From assembly GCA_002898775.1 (NCBI GenBank), contig BEHK01000015.1:1-32579 (forward strand): a stretch of 32,579 bases of DNA, written 5' to 3'. The notes below the pieces were generated by a model that ran no database searches, was not told where the DNA came from, and saw only the letters and a list, made by a program, of their open reading frames with translations. Shown here piece after piece: positions 1-7,693 of this stretch; the stretch's first letter is position 1; the number at the start of each line of letters is the position of its first letter. The position numbers were made by a program, and so were the translations under genes. This DNA is from a bacterium HR08 (GTDB lineage Bacteria; Acidobacteriota; Blastocatellia; HR10).

Positions 1-696
1 TCCATCCCGATTCTGCGAGGGGCCGGCGCTCAAGTGCGCTCGGCACGTCTTGAGCCGGGAGATGTAGGGCGCGAGCACTTGATGAAAGTGCGGGCTGCCC
101 TGCTCCTCCTCCCCATCGCACGTGAACATGATGTTCAGGGGCAACTTCCCCTCGCACGCGATGATCGCCTCGCAGGCGTTCAGGAACATGCGGTTCGGCC
201 CCTTGGAGTTGATCGCCCCGCGAGCGATGATCACCTCGCCGAAGGGATCCATCTTCACCCGATGGGCCGCCAGCGGCGGCGACGACCACTCCTTCTCGTT
301 GAACGGCTGCGTGTCGTACATCATATAGGTCGAGATCGTCTTGGGCGCGCCCGCATCGTACCACGCCCAGACGCCCGGATTGCCGTCGGTCTTGACCAAC
401 TCCGCTTCCTTGCACCCCAGCTCCTTGAACGACTCGCGCATCAGCTCCGCCATCTCCTGAATCCCCATGTTCCAACTGCTCACCGACGGCTGCCGGAGAT
501 CGCGCTGGATCTTGGCGATATGCTCCTCCTTGTGCTTCTCAATGTACTCGTGGATCTTCTTCACGCGCGGCGATTCGAGGATGTCCTCGATGAAGCCGCG
601 CGGCGCCTCCAGGAAATGAAAGAAGTCGGGGGCGACCATCGCCCCCATCATCGCTCGTCCGGTGAGTTCCAGGAATGCCTTCCGCGTCATCTTCAT
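1..696 (-). CDS. M20-family metallohydrolase, N-terminal 232 residues (3' end outside window)
   Basis: The reading frame opens at an ATG at 696, after a good Shine-Dalgarno (GGAGGGAGAG), and runs off the left edge without a stop. The fold signature is that of M20 peptidases/deacylases (ArgE/DapE/CPG2/carnosinase type): an ARGA...KG segment at residues 159-166 and a GEEEQGS segment at 195-201, where Glu197-Glu198 match the catalytic Glu and a zinc-ligand Glu. Two expected metal ligands differ. The usual GHxD reads MMYD (residues 125-128), so His is Met, and the bridging Asp of GRGAxDxKG is Asn163. The N-terminus (TRKAFLEL, then a weakly hydrophobic stretch) resembles a degenerate Tat signal but is not a clear one. 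The family call is firm; the substrate is unknown, and activity with these substitutions cannot be assumed. A candidate terminator separates it from the receptor gene upstream. Confidence 0.5.
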   Translation of the reverse strand, partial: MKMTRKAFLELTGRAMMGAMVAPDFFHFLEAPRGFIEDILESPRVKKIHEYIEKHKEEHIAKIQRDLRQPSVSSWNMGIQEMAELMRESFKELGCKEAELVKTDGNPGVWAWYDAGAPKTISTYMMYDTQPFNEKEWSSPPLAAHRVKMDPFGEVIIARGAINSKGPNRMFLNACEAIIACEGKLPLNIMFTCDGEEEQGSPHFHQVLAPYISRLKTCRAHLSAGPSQNRDG

Positions 697-726
697 CGTC
701 TCTCCCTCCGTCGCGAGGATGGCCCG

Positions 727-756
727 AAAAAATCGGGCAGCGGAGCCGTCTCCCGA
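727..756 (-). terminator. Candidate intrinsic terminator downstream of the TonB-dependent receptor gene
   Basis: Read on the minus strand, an imperfect hairpin (outer arms TCGGG/CCCGA at 752-756 and 733-737, with inner CGG/CCG pairing) is followed at once by six T residues (732-727). It lies about 100 bp after the receptor stop and just before the M20 gene. The stem is short, so efficiency is uncertain. Confidence 0.5.
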
Positions 757-853
757 CTGATGAAGGATGAAACAGCTCCCGCTGCCATAACTCCGATCAG
801 GCGACCCCCATCGGCCGCTCACATCCGGTCGAGCGACCGATGGGCCCGCGGAT

Positions 854-3730
854 TCAGAACGCATACCGGAACGCCAATCGAAAGACGCGCGGCCCCAAGA
901 TGCGCGTCGGCTGCCCGAAGCGCGCGCCCGTCGTCGTCACGACCGCCAGCGGCGTGTTGGCATTGGTCACGTTGAAGAGGTCGAACATCGCCTCGATGCG
1001 ATGGCGCTCGGCGATCCGAAACCGCTTCATGAAGCGCACGTCCCAGAGGTTCACGTTCGGCAAGCGCAGGCCGGAATCGAAGCCTTCGGCCACGACGGTC
1101 ACGGTCCGCAACTTCGGGAGCGTCGCGGCGAACGTCCGCTGATAGGGATCGCCTCGCTGGTGCTTGAAGACCGTGCTGAACTGGAATCCCCACGGCAGCT
1201 CGTAAATCCCCTGCAGCTTGTAGAGCCACTCCCACGTATGGCGCGCGCTGTTGAGGAGCGCATTGGGATCGGTCGGATATTGATCGTTGATCCCCTCGGT
1301 CCAGCCGTTGAGCTTCTCGATCGTGTAGCCGGTGATCAGCATCCAGCGCCGCGACATCCGCTTGAAGACTTCGATCTCGTAGGCCGTGAAGTTGTTCTGA
1401 TAGGCCGGATTCGTCGCGATGAGAAAGCGGGGGTTCGCCAGCCGCGCCGCGTCATCAATGTCATAGAGTGTGATCTGACGATCGTCCGACGTGCCGACCC
1501 GCCCATCGCGCCCCGGATCGGTCACCGTCACCGGCACACTGTAGGCCGAGAACGGGGCATGCAGCGGGAAGCTCGTCCACCGGTTCTTCTCGAACTTCCG
1601 TACGACGTTGAAGCGGACCGAGAGATCGCGCACGAGCTCGCGCTCGATCCCCGCCGTGAACTCGTCCGTGTACGGATGCTTGACGTTCGGATCGAGCGTC
1701 CGATTCTGCCCGCCGACGACGGCGATGAGCGTCAGCTCATCGGGCGACCAATCCCGATCGCCATTCTTATCGTTCCACGCGAACCGCTTGTAGGTGAGCG
1801 TCGAGGGATTCACCGCCGCCACGATATCCGTGCTCGGATTGAAGTAATAGCGCCCATAGCTCAGGCGGATCACCGTCTTCGTGTCGCCGAACAAGTCCCA
1901 CACGAAGCCGAGTCGTGGGGCGACGCTCGTCCAACTGAGCACGTCGTCGTTCTTCGGGATCACATACTCCTGCTGGAAGCGCCCGGCCGGCTGCTTCTGA
2001 TCGCGCCAGAAATTGCGGTAGCTATCCAGCCGCATCCCCAGATTGAGGCGGAGATGTCGCCCCACCTCCCATCCGTCTTGCACGAAGAACGAGGTCGTGT
2101 GCAGCCCATGGTGGAAGAACCAGGGATAGTTGTACTGGCGAATCTCCACCGGCGTCGCCGTATCGCAGGAGAGATTGGGCGCCACGCCCGTGCAGCCGCG
2201 GAACCAATAGACGACATCCCGCGCGTTGCCGGCCCACACCCCATACTCCGTCCGCCGCCGCGCTTCGAACAGGCGCCAGACGCCAAATTTCAAATTATGG
2301 CTCCCGCGCAGGAAATCGTCCACGCGCCAGGAGAGATGTCCCTGCCATTGCCACCGCCGCTGCTCGTTCAAGAAGAACGCTCCCTCGGGCGGGCCGATCT
2401 GAAAGAGCAAGTTGTTGAAGTCGCGATAGCGCGGCCGATTGCTGTAGGGCCGCTGCGGCCAGTCGTATCCCATGTGCCCCACGTTCACATCCAACAGCAC
2501 TTTCGGCGTGAGCGTAGAGACCCACTGGATCTTCCCCGCCCAGGACCACGAATCTTGATTCGCGACGGCATCGGGAGAGGTGAACCGATCCGGCGCCGGC
2601 GCGAGCCAGTTGCGATAGGGTTGAATCTTGCGCCCCCCTTGCGTGAAGTAGTGGATCGTGTTCTTCGGCGTGAGCTGATAGGTCAGCTTGATCGTCTGGT
2701 TCTGCAGGCGCGTGGGGAAGAGATCCTTCTCTCCTTTCGGGGAGACCCAACCGAGCGCGCCCGCGTGATTCCGTTGATCGCGCCAGGAGGCGAACCACCA
2801 GAGCTTGTCGCGGATGATCCGTCCACCCGCGTTCGCGTTCCAATCGTTGTAAAGCTTGATCTTCGCCGCGCGCGGGATGCCCATGTCCACGAGCGGGAGC
2901 ATCACGCCCGTCGGCAGCCGATAGCTCCGCCCTTTCACATTGTCGGAATTCCACCCCTCGCGCTCGTAGTCCACGTAGAAATCGCCGTGAAACTCATTGG
3001 TGCCGGTCTTGATGACCGTGTTGATGAAGGTGCCGGGCACGGGCACCTCCGCGCTATTCGATGCCGCCACGATCTGCATCTCCGTGAACGCGCCGTAGTC
3101 GTAGTAGAATCCGGCCGCCTCGGAACCTTCCGCCGTGATCACACCATCAATGTTCGGCCAGTTCTGACCACGCGCGCCGTAATTGCGATACGCCGTCTGC
3201 GTCCCCGCCGTCGCTCCGCCCACATCGTGCCGACCAATCATGGTGATGCCCGGCGTCATCGCCAGCGTCACCCAGATGTCGCGGGCCGTGGGCAATTCCT
3301 TCAACAGCCGCTCCGTGTAGTTCACGCCCACTTGTGTCGCCGAGACGTCCAGGATCGGCGTCTCGCCGACGACGGTCACCGATTCCTCGATGGCCGCGAC
3401 CTCCAGTTTCACGTTGATCGTGGCCGTGAAGCCCACGCGAACTTCGATGTCCGTTCGGATGAGCGTCTTGAACCCCGACGCCTCGAACTTGAGCGTATAG
3501 AGCCCCGGCGGCAAAGCCGTGAACGCGTACGTGCCCAACTCGCTTGTCGTCGTCGTCCGTTCGCCCATCAGCACGGGACTCGTGAGCGTGACCTTCACTC
3601 CGGGAACGGGATCGCCCTTCTCATCCGTGACGCGTCCGTTGATGTGACCGGTGATCTCTTGAGCAAACGGAAGAAGGGACGGCACACTGAGGAGAAGAGC
3701 GAGGGCGAGACCGAACTGCCTTTTCCTCAT
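854..3730 (-). CDS. Oar-like TonB-dependent outer-membrane receptor with carboxypeptidase-regulatory-like N-terminus
   Basis: This 958-residue protein starts at an ATG at 3730 with a GGGGGGAGGT Shine-Dalgarno. Residues 1-24 form a signal peptide (MRKR, then a Leu/Ala-rich core, ending near FAQ). Residues about 27-110 are a CarboxypepD_reg-like beta-sandwich (GRVTDEKGDPVPGVKV... ELGTYAFTALPPGLYTLKFEA). A plug domain follows (VTVVGETPILDVSATQVG...), and the remainder is a beta-barrel rich in aromatic/Asn strands that ends in RYAF, the terminal-aromatic signature of outer-membrane proteins. I see no clear TonB box, as is common in Oar-type proteins. The substrate is unknown; carbohydrate, peptide or adhesion roles are possible. 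Such Oar-like receptors are greatly expanded in Acidobacteriota. Transcription probably starts at the promoter at 3772-3800. Confidence 0.5.
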   Translation of the reverse strand: MRKRQFGLALALLLSVPSLLPFAQEITGHINGRVTDEKGDPVPGVKVTLTSPVLMGERTTTTSELGTYAFTALPPGLYTLKFEASGFKTLIRTDIEVRVGFTATINVKLEVAAIEESVTVVGETPILDVSATQVGVNYTERLLKELPTARDIWVTLAMTPGITMIGRHDVGGATAGTQTAYRNYGARGQNWPNIDGVITAEGSEAAGFYYDYGAFTEMQIVAASNSAEVPVPGTFINTVIKTGTNEFHGDFYVDYEREGWNSDNVKGRSYRLPTGVMLPLVDMGIPRAAKIKLYNDWNANAGGRIIRDKLWWFASWRDQRNHAGALGWVSPKGEKDLFPTRLQNQTIKLTYQLTPKNTIHYFTQGGRKIQPYRNWLAPAPDRFTSPDAVANQDSWSWAGKIQWVSTLTPKVLLDVNVGHMGYDWPQRPYSNRPRYRDFNNLLFQIGPPEGAFFLNEQRRWQWQGHLSWRVDDFLRGSHNLKFGVWRLFEARRRTEYGVWAGNARDVVYWFRGCTGVAPNLSCDTATPVEIRQYNYPWFFHHGLHTTSFFVQDGWEVGRHLRLNLGMRLDSYRNFWRDQKQPAGRFQQEYVIPKNDDVLSWTSVAPRLGFVWDLFGDTKTVIRLSYGRYYFNPSTDIVAAVNPSTLTYKRFAWNDKNGDRDWSPDELTLIAVVGGQNRTLDPNVKHPYTDEFTAGIERELVRDLSVRFNVVRKFEKNRWTSFPLHAPFSAYSVPVTVTDPGRDGRVGTSDDRQITLYDIDDAARLANPRFLIATNPAYQNNFTAYEIEVFKRMSRRWMLITGYTIEKLNGWTEGINDQYPTDPNALLNSARHTWEWLYKLQGIYELPWGFQFSTVFKHQRGDPYQRTFAATLPKLRTVTVVAEGFDSGLRLPNVNLWDVRFMKRFRIAERHRIEAMFDLFNVTNANTPLAVVTTTGARFGQPTRILGPRVFRLAFRYAF

Positions 3731-3771
3731 GCCTTACCTCCCCCCTTAGTTTGGGCTCAAACGCCGCGCCT

Positions 3772-3800
3772 TATATATCACATCCCCCGCCGCAGGGCAA
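3772..3800 (-). promoter_or_regulatory. Candidate sigma70-type promoter for the TonB-dependent receptor
   Basis: On the minus strand there is a -35 TTGCCC (3800-3795), a 17-bp spacer and a -10 TATATA (3777-3772). The -10 is preceded by TGA, giving the extended -10 pattern TGn. It lies about 40 bp upstream of the receptor start codon. Confidence 0.5.
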
Positions 3801-3846
3801 GTGGGATTTTTGGGCGAAGGAGCGCCTCGGCGGAGCCCGAACCGGA

Positions 3847-3876
3847 TTGACCCTCGATCTCCCCGTCGGGTAGACT
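3847..3876 (+). promoter_or_regulatory. Candidate promoter for the fused spermidine-synthase-like gene
   Basis: A -35 TTGACC (3847-3852), an 18-bp spacer and a -10 TAGACT (3871-3876) end 15 bp before the ATG at 3892. The implied leader is only about 10 nt. The same -10 hexamer occurs upstream of the S8 peptidase gene (21193-21198). Confidence 0.5.
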
Positions 3877-3891
3877 CCGAGCGCCGAGGCT

Positions 3892-6800
3892 ATGTCGAAT
3901 CGCGCGGCTCGCGTGCGGACAGCGTTGCTCGTCAGCTTCCTGCTCTCGGGATTCTGCAGCCTCCTCTACGAGGTGCTCTGGATGCGCGCGCTCTCGCTGG
4001 TGCTGGGCAACACGCTCTTCTCCACGAGCCTCATCCTCGCGGTCTTCATGGGCGGGCTGGCGCTCGGTAGTTACCTGTTCGGGCGATGGACGAAGCGATG
4101 GCCTGGTCCCTCAGCGACTCTGCGCGTCTACGCCCTCATGGAGCTCGGCATTGGGCTTTGGGGACTCGCGCTGCTGGGGAGCCGATCTCGGATCGAAGCC
4201 GTCCTGGTCTCCTTCGGCCATATATCTCCGCATATCCTCGCATTCGCAGAAGCCCTCATCGGCGCGACGCTTCTGCTCCCTCCCACGATGCTCATGGGCG
4301 GGACCTTCCCGGTGTTGAGCGTCTTCTTCGGTCGGGGGCGCGGCGAACGCCTTGGCGGCGAAATCGGCCGATTGTACGCCGTCAACACCCTGGGCGCGGC
4401 TCTGGGCAGTTTCAGCAGTGGTTTCCTTCTCATCCCCGCGCTCGGTCTGCACCGATCGCAGACCCTGGCGTCCGCGATCAATCTCTTCGTCGCCCTGATC
4501 GCTCTCGTCTGCGCGCGTGCGGTCTCCGCCGAAGACCAAGCGGAGGCTCCCGCCGTCGCCGCGCCTCATGCCGAGAGGCCCTCCGACGGCATGAGGCGTT
4601 CTCGATTCCCCTGGCTGCTCCCGCTCGTCATCTTCCTCTCCGGATTCACGGCCCTCCTGTATGAAGTCGCGTACACGCGGGTCCTCGCGCTCTTGCTGGG
4701 GCCGACCGTCTACGCCTTCAGCCTCATGCTGACGGCATTCATCTCGGGCCTGGCCCTCGGAAGTCGGTTGCTCGCCTCGCGAAGCGATCGGTGGGGAGAG
4801 CGCGCCGATGGCCCCGCGAGGCTCACGGCGTGGCTCGCCAGTTTCTACGCCCTCCTCGGGCTCTCGGTCGCGGCGACGCTCCCCATCCTCAATCGCCTGC
4901 CGCTTGTCGTGAGCGAGATCGCGCAGGCGCATGCCGATCATTATGCGCGACTTCAACTGCTGCAGGCGGTGATGATCGCCGGCCTCTTGATCGTCCCCAC
5001 ACTCCTGTCGGGCGCGACGTTCCCCGTGATCGTCAAACTCTCTGTGCGAGAGGAGCGAACGATCGGGAGACACGTGGGTCGGGTCCTGGCCGCCAACACC
5101 GCGGGCGCCGTTTCAGGTGCCCTGCTCACGGGCTTCCTCTTCATCCCGAACGTGGGGACCGAACGCACGTTCTGGATCGGCATCGGCCTCAACGCGGGGA
5201 TCGGTCTGCTCCTCCTCCTTCAGCTCTCGAAGCGATGGAGTCTCCGCTTGGGCCTCGGCATAGGGATCCCCGGACTCTTCCTGCTCATCCTCGCGCTCCT
5301 CCCGCGTTGGGATGTCGAGCGGCTCTCGGCCGGACTCTATAAGTATGCGCCATATTACGCCGACGTGGATGCCGACGTCATCGCGCATCGCGGCGACCTG
5401 CTCTATTACCGAGAAGGCGCGAGGGCGACCGTCGCGGTCCGCCGCGTGGGAGAAGAGCACCAACTCTCGCTCGATGGGAAAGTGGATGCGAGCGATGGCG
5501 GCGCCGATATGCTGACGCAAAAACTGCTCGCGCACCTGCCGCTCCTTCTGGCCGAACGGCCCCGACGCGCGTGCGTCATCGGCCTGGGGAGCGGCGTGAC
5601 CGCCGGCACGGCTCTCCTGTATCCGCTCGAGCGCGTGGATGTCGTGGAGATCTCCCCTGAAGTCGTGAGCGCGGCTCGGTTCTTTGAACACGTCAACGAC
5701 CGCGTCCTCGATAACCCCCGCGCGCGTCTGATCCTCGGCGATGCGCGCCGCTACCTCCTGTTCACCCGAGAGACCTACGACGTCATCATCTCCGAGCCTT
5801 CGAATCCCTGGATCGCGGGCGTCGGCGCGCTCTTCACCCGCGAATTCTTCCACCTCATGCGGGCGCGCCTGACCGAGCGCGGGCTCGTCTGCCAATGGTT
5901 TCACGCATACAACATGCCCCTGTCGGACTTGAAGATGTTGCTGCGGACGTTTCACACCGTCTTCCCGCGGACGTTCCTCTGGGCGCTCAATGAGAACGAC
6001 CTCCTCCTCATCGGCGCTCAGGACCCGGCTTTCGATCTGGATCTGGATCGCCTCAAGCGGCACTTCTCCCGGGCCGAGGTGAGAGCGGATCTTCACCGGT
6101 TGGGCATCGTGGACCTCTATGCCCTGCTCAGCCTCTACGTGATGCACGGCGAGGATCTCGGCCGCTTCGCTCGGGGAGCCCCGCTTCACACGGACGACCA
6201 TCCCCTTCTGGAATTCTCCAGCCCGCGCGCGATGCACGCGCAGACGAGCCGATCGAACGTGCAGGCGCTTCTGGCATTCCCTCGCACGCTGCCTCCGCCT
6301 CGAGCCGTCCAGGACGTGTTGCGGCGCGCGACATGGGAGAGTTTTCAAAACAAAGGGCGCATGTATGAGCGCGCCGAGAGCTTCGCCGAAGCTTTCCGTG
6401 AATATCGGCGAGCGATCGAACGCAACCCTCATGCGGCTGAGGCCCTGGCGGGACTGCGCCGCGTCGCGCGCACGCGCCAACACCGCATCGAAGCCGAAGC
6501 TCTCTACGCGCGACTGGTGCGAGACGATCCACAGAACCTGGAGGCGCGACTCGCCCTGGCGGCATGGTACGAGGAGGAACGCCGCTACGACGAATGCCTG
6601 GCGCTTCTGCGCGAGAGCGTGGAGAAAACGGCCCGCCGAACCTCACGAACACGCGGAGATCTCCGACCCCTGAGCCAATATGCGGCCTGCCTGGCCGGAG
6701 CGAACGAGCTGACGACGCTCGAAGAGACATGCCGGAGATGGCTCGCGCTCGATCCGGGAAATGGCCGCGCATTGTTTCACCTGGCCATGATCCGATTTCA

Positions 6801-7203
6801 ACAACGGGAATGGGCAGAAGCGCTGACCTTCGCCCGTCGCAGTGTGGAGGCCGATCCACACGACTTCCAGGCGCGCACGCTTCTAGCGATGATTCACGCC
6901 GAGCTGGGGGAGACCACGCGCGCCCGCGCCCTCTTCGAAGAAATCGCGCGGGATCATGCGGATCAGGCGCTGGCCTTCTACAACTACGGACTCTTCCTCC
7001 TGAATGTGGGGCAATTTCGCGAGGCCCGCGAGCAATTTCAAAAAGCTCTGGATCGCGATCCTCTGCACCTGGAGAGCTACCTCGGACTGGCGGAGGCCTT
7101 CTGGCGCAGCGGTCAGAAACGAGAGGCCCGCGCATGGGCCCGACGCGTCCTGCGCCGCGATCCCCAGAACACCCTCGCGCGCGAAATCCTGCGCGCCTCA
7201 TAA
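3892..7203 (+). CDS. Fused membrane transporter-like / spermidine-synthase-like / TPR protein
   Basis: This 1103-residue protein has three parts. Residues about 10-470 are polytopic membrane segments arranged as a tandem duplication: residues 12-207 and 242-440 share SGF.(S/A)LLYEV, (F/S)xxLALGS and (V/A)NT.GA patterns. Residues about 490-780 are a spermidine-synthase-type Rossmann methyltransferase fold, with the glycine loop IGLGSG at 563-568, acidic Glu586 (VEISPE), GDARRY at 616-621 and SEPSNPW at 634-640. Residues about 800-1103 are TPR-like helical repeats. The catalytic Asp motif of true spermidine synthases (DSSDP-like) is replaced by SEPSNP, and no speD-like gene is nearby, so polyamine synthesis is doubtful. 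Related 'fused MFS/spermidine synthase' proteins are widespread but functionally uncharacterised. It is divergent from the receptor gene. Confidence 0.5.
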   Translation: MSNRAARVRTALLVSFLLSGFCSLLYEVLWMRALSLVLGNTLFSTSLILAVFMGGLALGSYLFGRWTKRWPGPSATLRVYALMELGIGLWGLALLGSRSRIEAVLVSFGHISPHILAFAEALIGATLLLPPTMLMGGTFPVLSVFFGRGRGERLGGEIGRLYAVNTLGAALGSFSSGFLLIPALGLHRSQTLASAINLFVALIALVCARAVSAEDQAEAPAVAAPHAERPSDGMRRSRFPWLLPLVIFLSGFTALLYEVAYTRVLALLLGPTVYAFSLMLTAFISGLALGSRLLASRSDRWGERADGPARLTAWLASFYALLGLSVAATLPILNRLPLVVSEIAQAHADHYARLQLLQAVMIAGLLIVPTLLSGATFPVIVKLSVREERTIGRHVGRVLAANTAGAVSGALLTGFLFIPNVGTERTFWIGIGLNAGIGLLLLLQLSKRWSLRLGLGIGIPGLFLLILALLPRWDVERLSAGLYKYAPYYADVDADVIAHRGDLLYYREGARATVAVRRVGEEHQLSLDGKVDASDGGADMLTQKLLAHLPLLLAERPRRACVIGLGSGVTAGTALLYPLERVDVVEISPEVVSAARFFEHVNDRVLDNPRARLILGDARRYLLFTRETYDVIISEPSNPWIAGVGALFTREFFHLMRARLTERGLVCQWFHAYNMPLSDLKMLLRTFHTVFPRTFLWALNENDLLLIGAQDPAFDLDLDRLKRHFSRAEVRADLHRLGIVDLYALLSLYVMHGEDLGRFARGAPLHTDDHPLLEFSSPRAMHAQTSRSNVQALLAFPRTLPPPRAVQDVLRRATWESFQNKGRMYERAESFAEAFREYRRAIERNPHAAEALAGLRRVARTRQHRIEAEALYARLVRDDPQNLEARLALAAWYEEERRYDECLALLRESVEKTARRTSRTRGDLRPLSQYAACLAGANELTTLEETCRRWLALDPGNGRALFHLAMIRFQQREWAEALTFARRSVEADPHDFQARTLLAMIHAELGETTRARALFEEIARDHADQALAFYNYGLFLLNVGQFREAREQFQKALDRDPLHLESYLGLAEAFWRSGQKREARAWARRVLRRDPQNTLAREILRAS

Positions 7204-7352
7204 AGGGCGCCGCCCTCCCCATAGGGACGATCCGTGCCACTCCTCGCTCTCACTCTCAGTCACTCGCATCTGACGACCGGCGATCGCCCAGCTCCGAGGG
7301 ATCGTGCGCGCAGATGTCTCGGCGGGCTGAGACGAAGGCCTGCGCTCAGATT

Positions 7353-7381
7353 TTGACACGGCGCTAGGAATCGTCTATAAC
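7353..7381 (+). promoter_or_regulatory. Strong sigma70-type promoter for the small basic protein gene
   Basis: A perfect -35 TTGACA (7353-7358), an optimal 17-bp spacer and a -10 TATAAC (7376-7381, 5 of 6 matches). The expected transcript start near 7388 leaves a leader of about 55 nt that carries AAGGAGGG at 7427-7434. By eye this is the closest match to the housekeeping consensus in the window. Confidence 0.5.
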
Positions 7382-7443
7382 TCTCACCCTCGAGATCGGT
7401 CCTCTCGATGTGGGCTTCATGTTCCGAAGGAGGGAGAAGAACC

Positions 7444-7647
7444 ATGGGAGCCGGAACGCGTGCCCAAGAGTTGCGACAACGCCGGCACCGGAAGCTGAAG
7501 CGGCGGAAGCAGCTCTTGCATGAGCTGTTCCAACGGCTCGAGCAAGGGCGCACGCACGAGGAACGCGTGAAGATCGCTCAGGAGTTCTGGCAAAGGATGC
7601 GCGGCACGCCCACGCCGCCGCAGTGGACGTCCTCCCTATCCGCATGA
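7444..7647 (+). CDS. Small basic protein of unknown function (67 aa)
   Basis: The ATG at 7444 is chosen because AAGGAGGG ends nine bases before it and a near-consensus promoter lies upstream. An in-frame upstream ATG at 7408 lacks a Shine-Dalgarno. The 67-residue product is very basic in its first half (RQRRHRKLKRRKQLL), looks fully helical to about residue 52 (HELFQRLEQGRTHEERVKIAQEFW region), and ends in a short Pro-rich tail. There is no signal peptide, membrane segment or Cys/His cluster. I do not recognise the family. A nucleic-acid- or ribosome-associated role is conceivable from charge alone but unproven. It is convergent with truD, with a 46-bp gap holding a weak 5-bp hairpin (7664-7678). 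Confidence 0.5.
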   Translation: MGAGTRAQELRQRRHRKLKRRKQLLHELFQRLEQGRTHEERVKIAQEFWQRMRGTPTPPQWTSSLSA

Positions 7648-7693
7648 GGATGACGCGAACCTGAGAGCGGCGAGCTCTACGCCCGAGCCCAGT

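Noticed and set aside
1001-3850. A 949-codon open frame on the plus strand antisense to the TonB-dependent receptor
   Set aside because: The translation is Arg/His/Pro-rich with no domain pattern. It is the antisense shadow of a GC-rich gene with clear receptor domains.
7204-7216. Short palindrome AGGGCG-C-CGCCCT just after the fusion-gene stop as a terminator
   Set aside because: The stem is only five to six base pairs with a tiny loop and no T-run; too weak to call.
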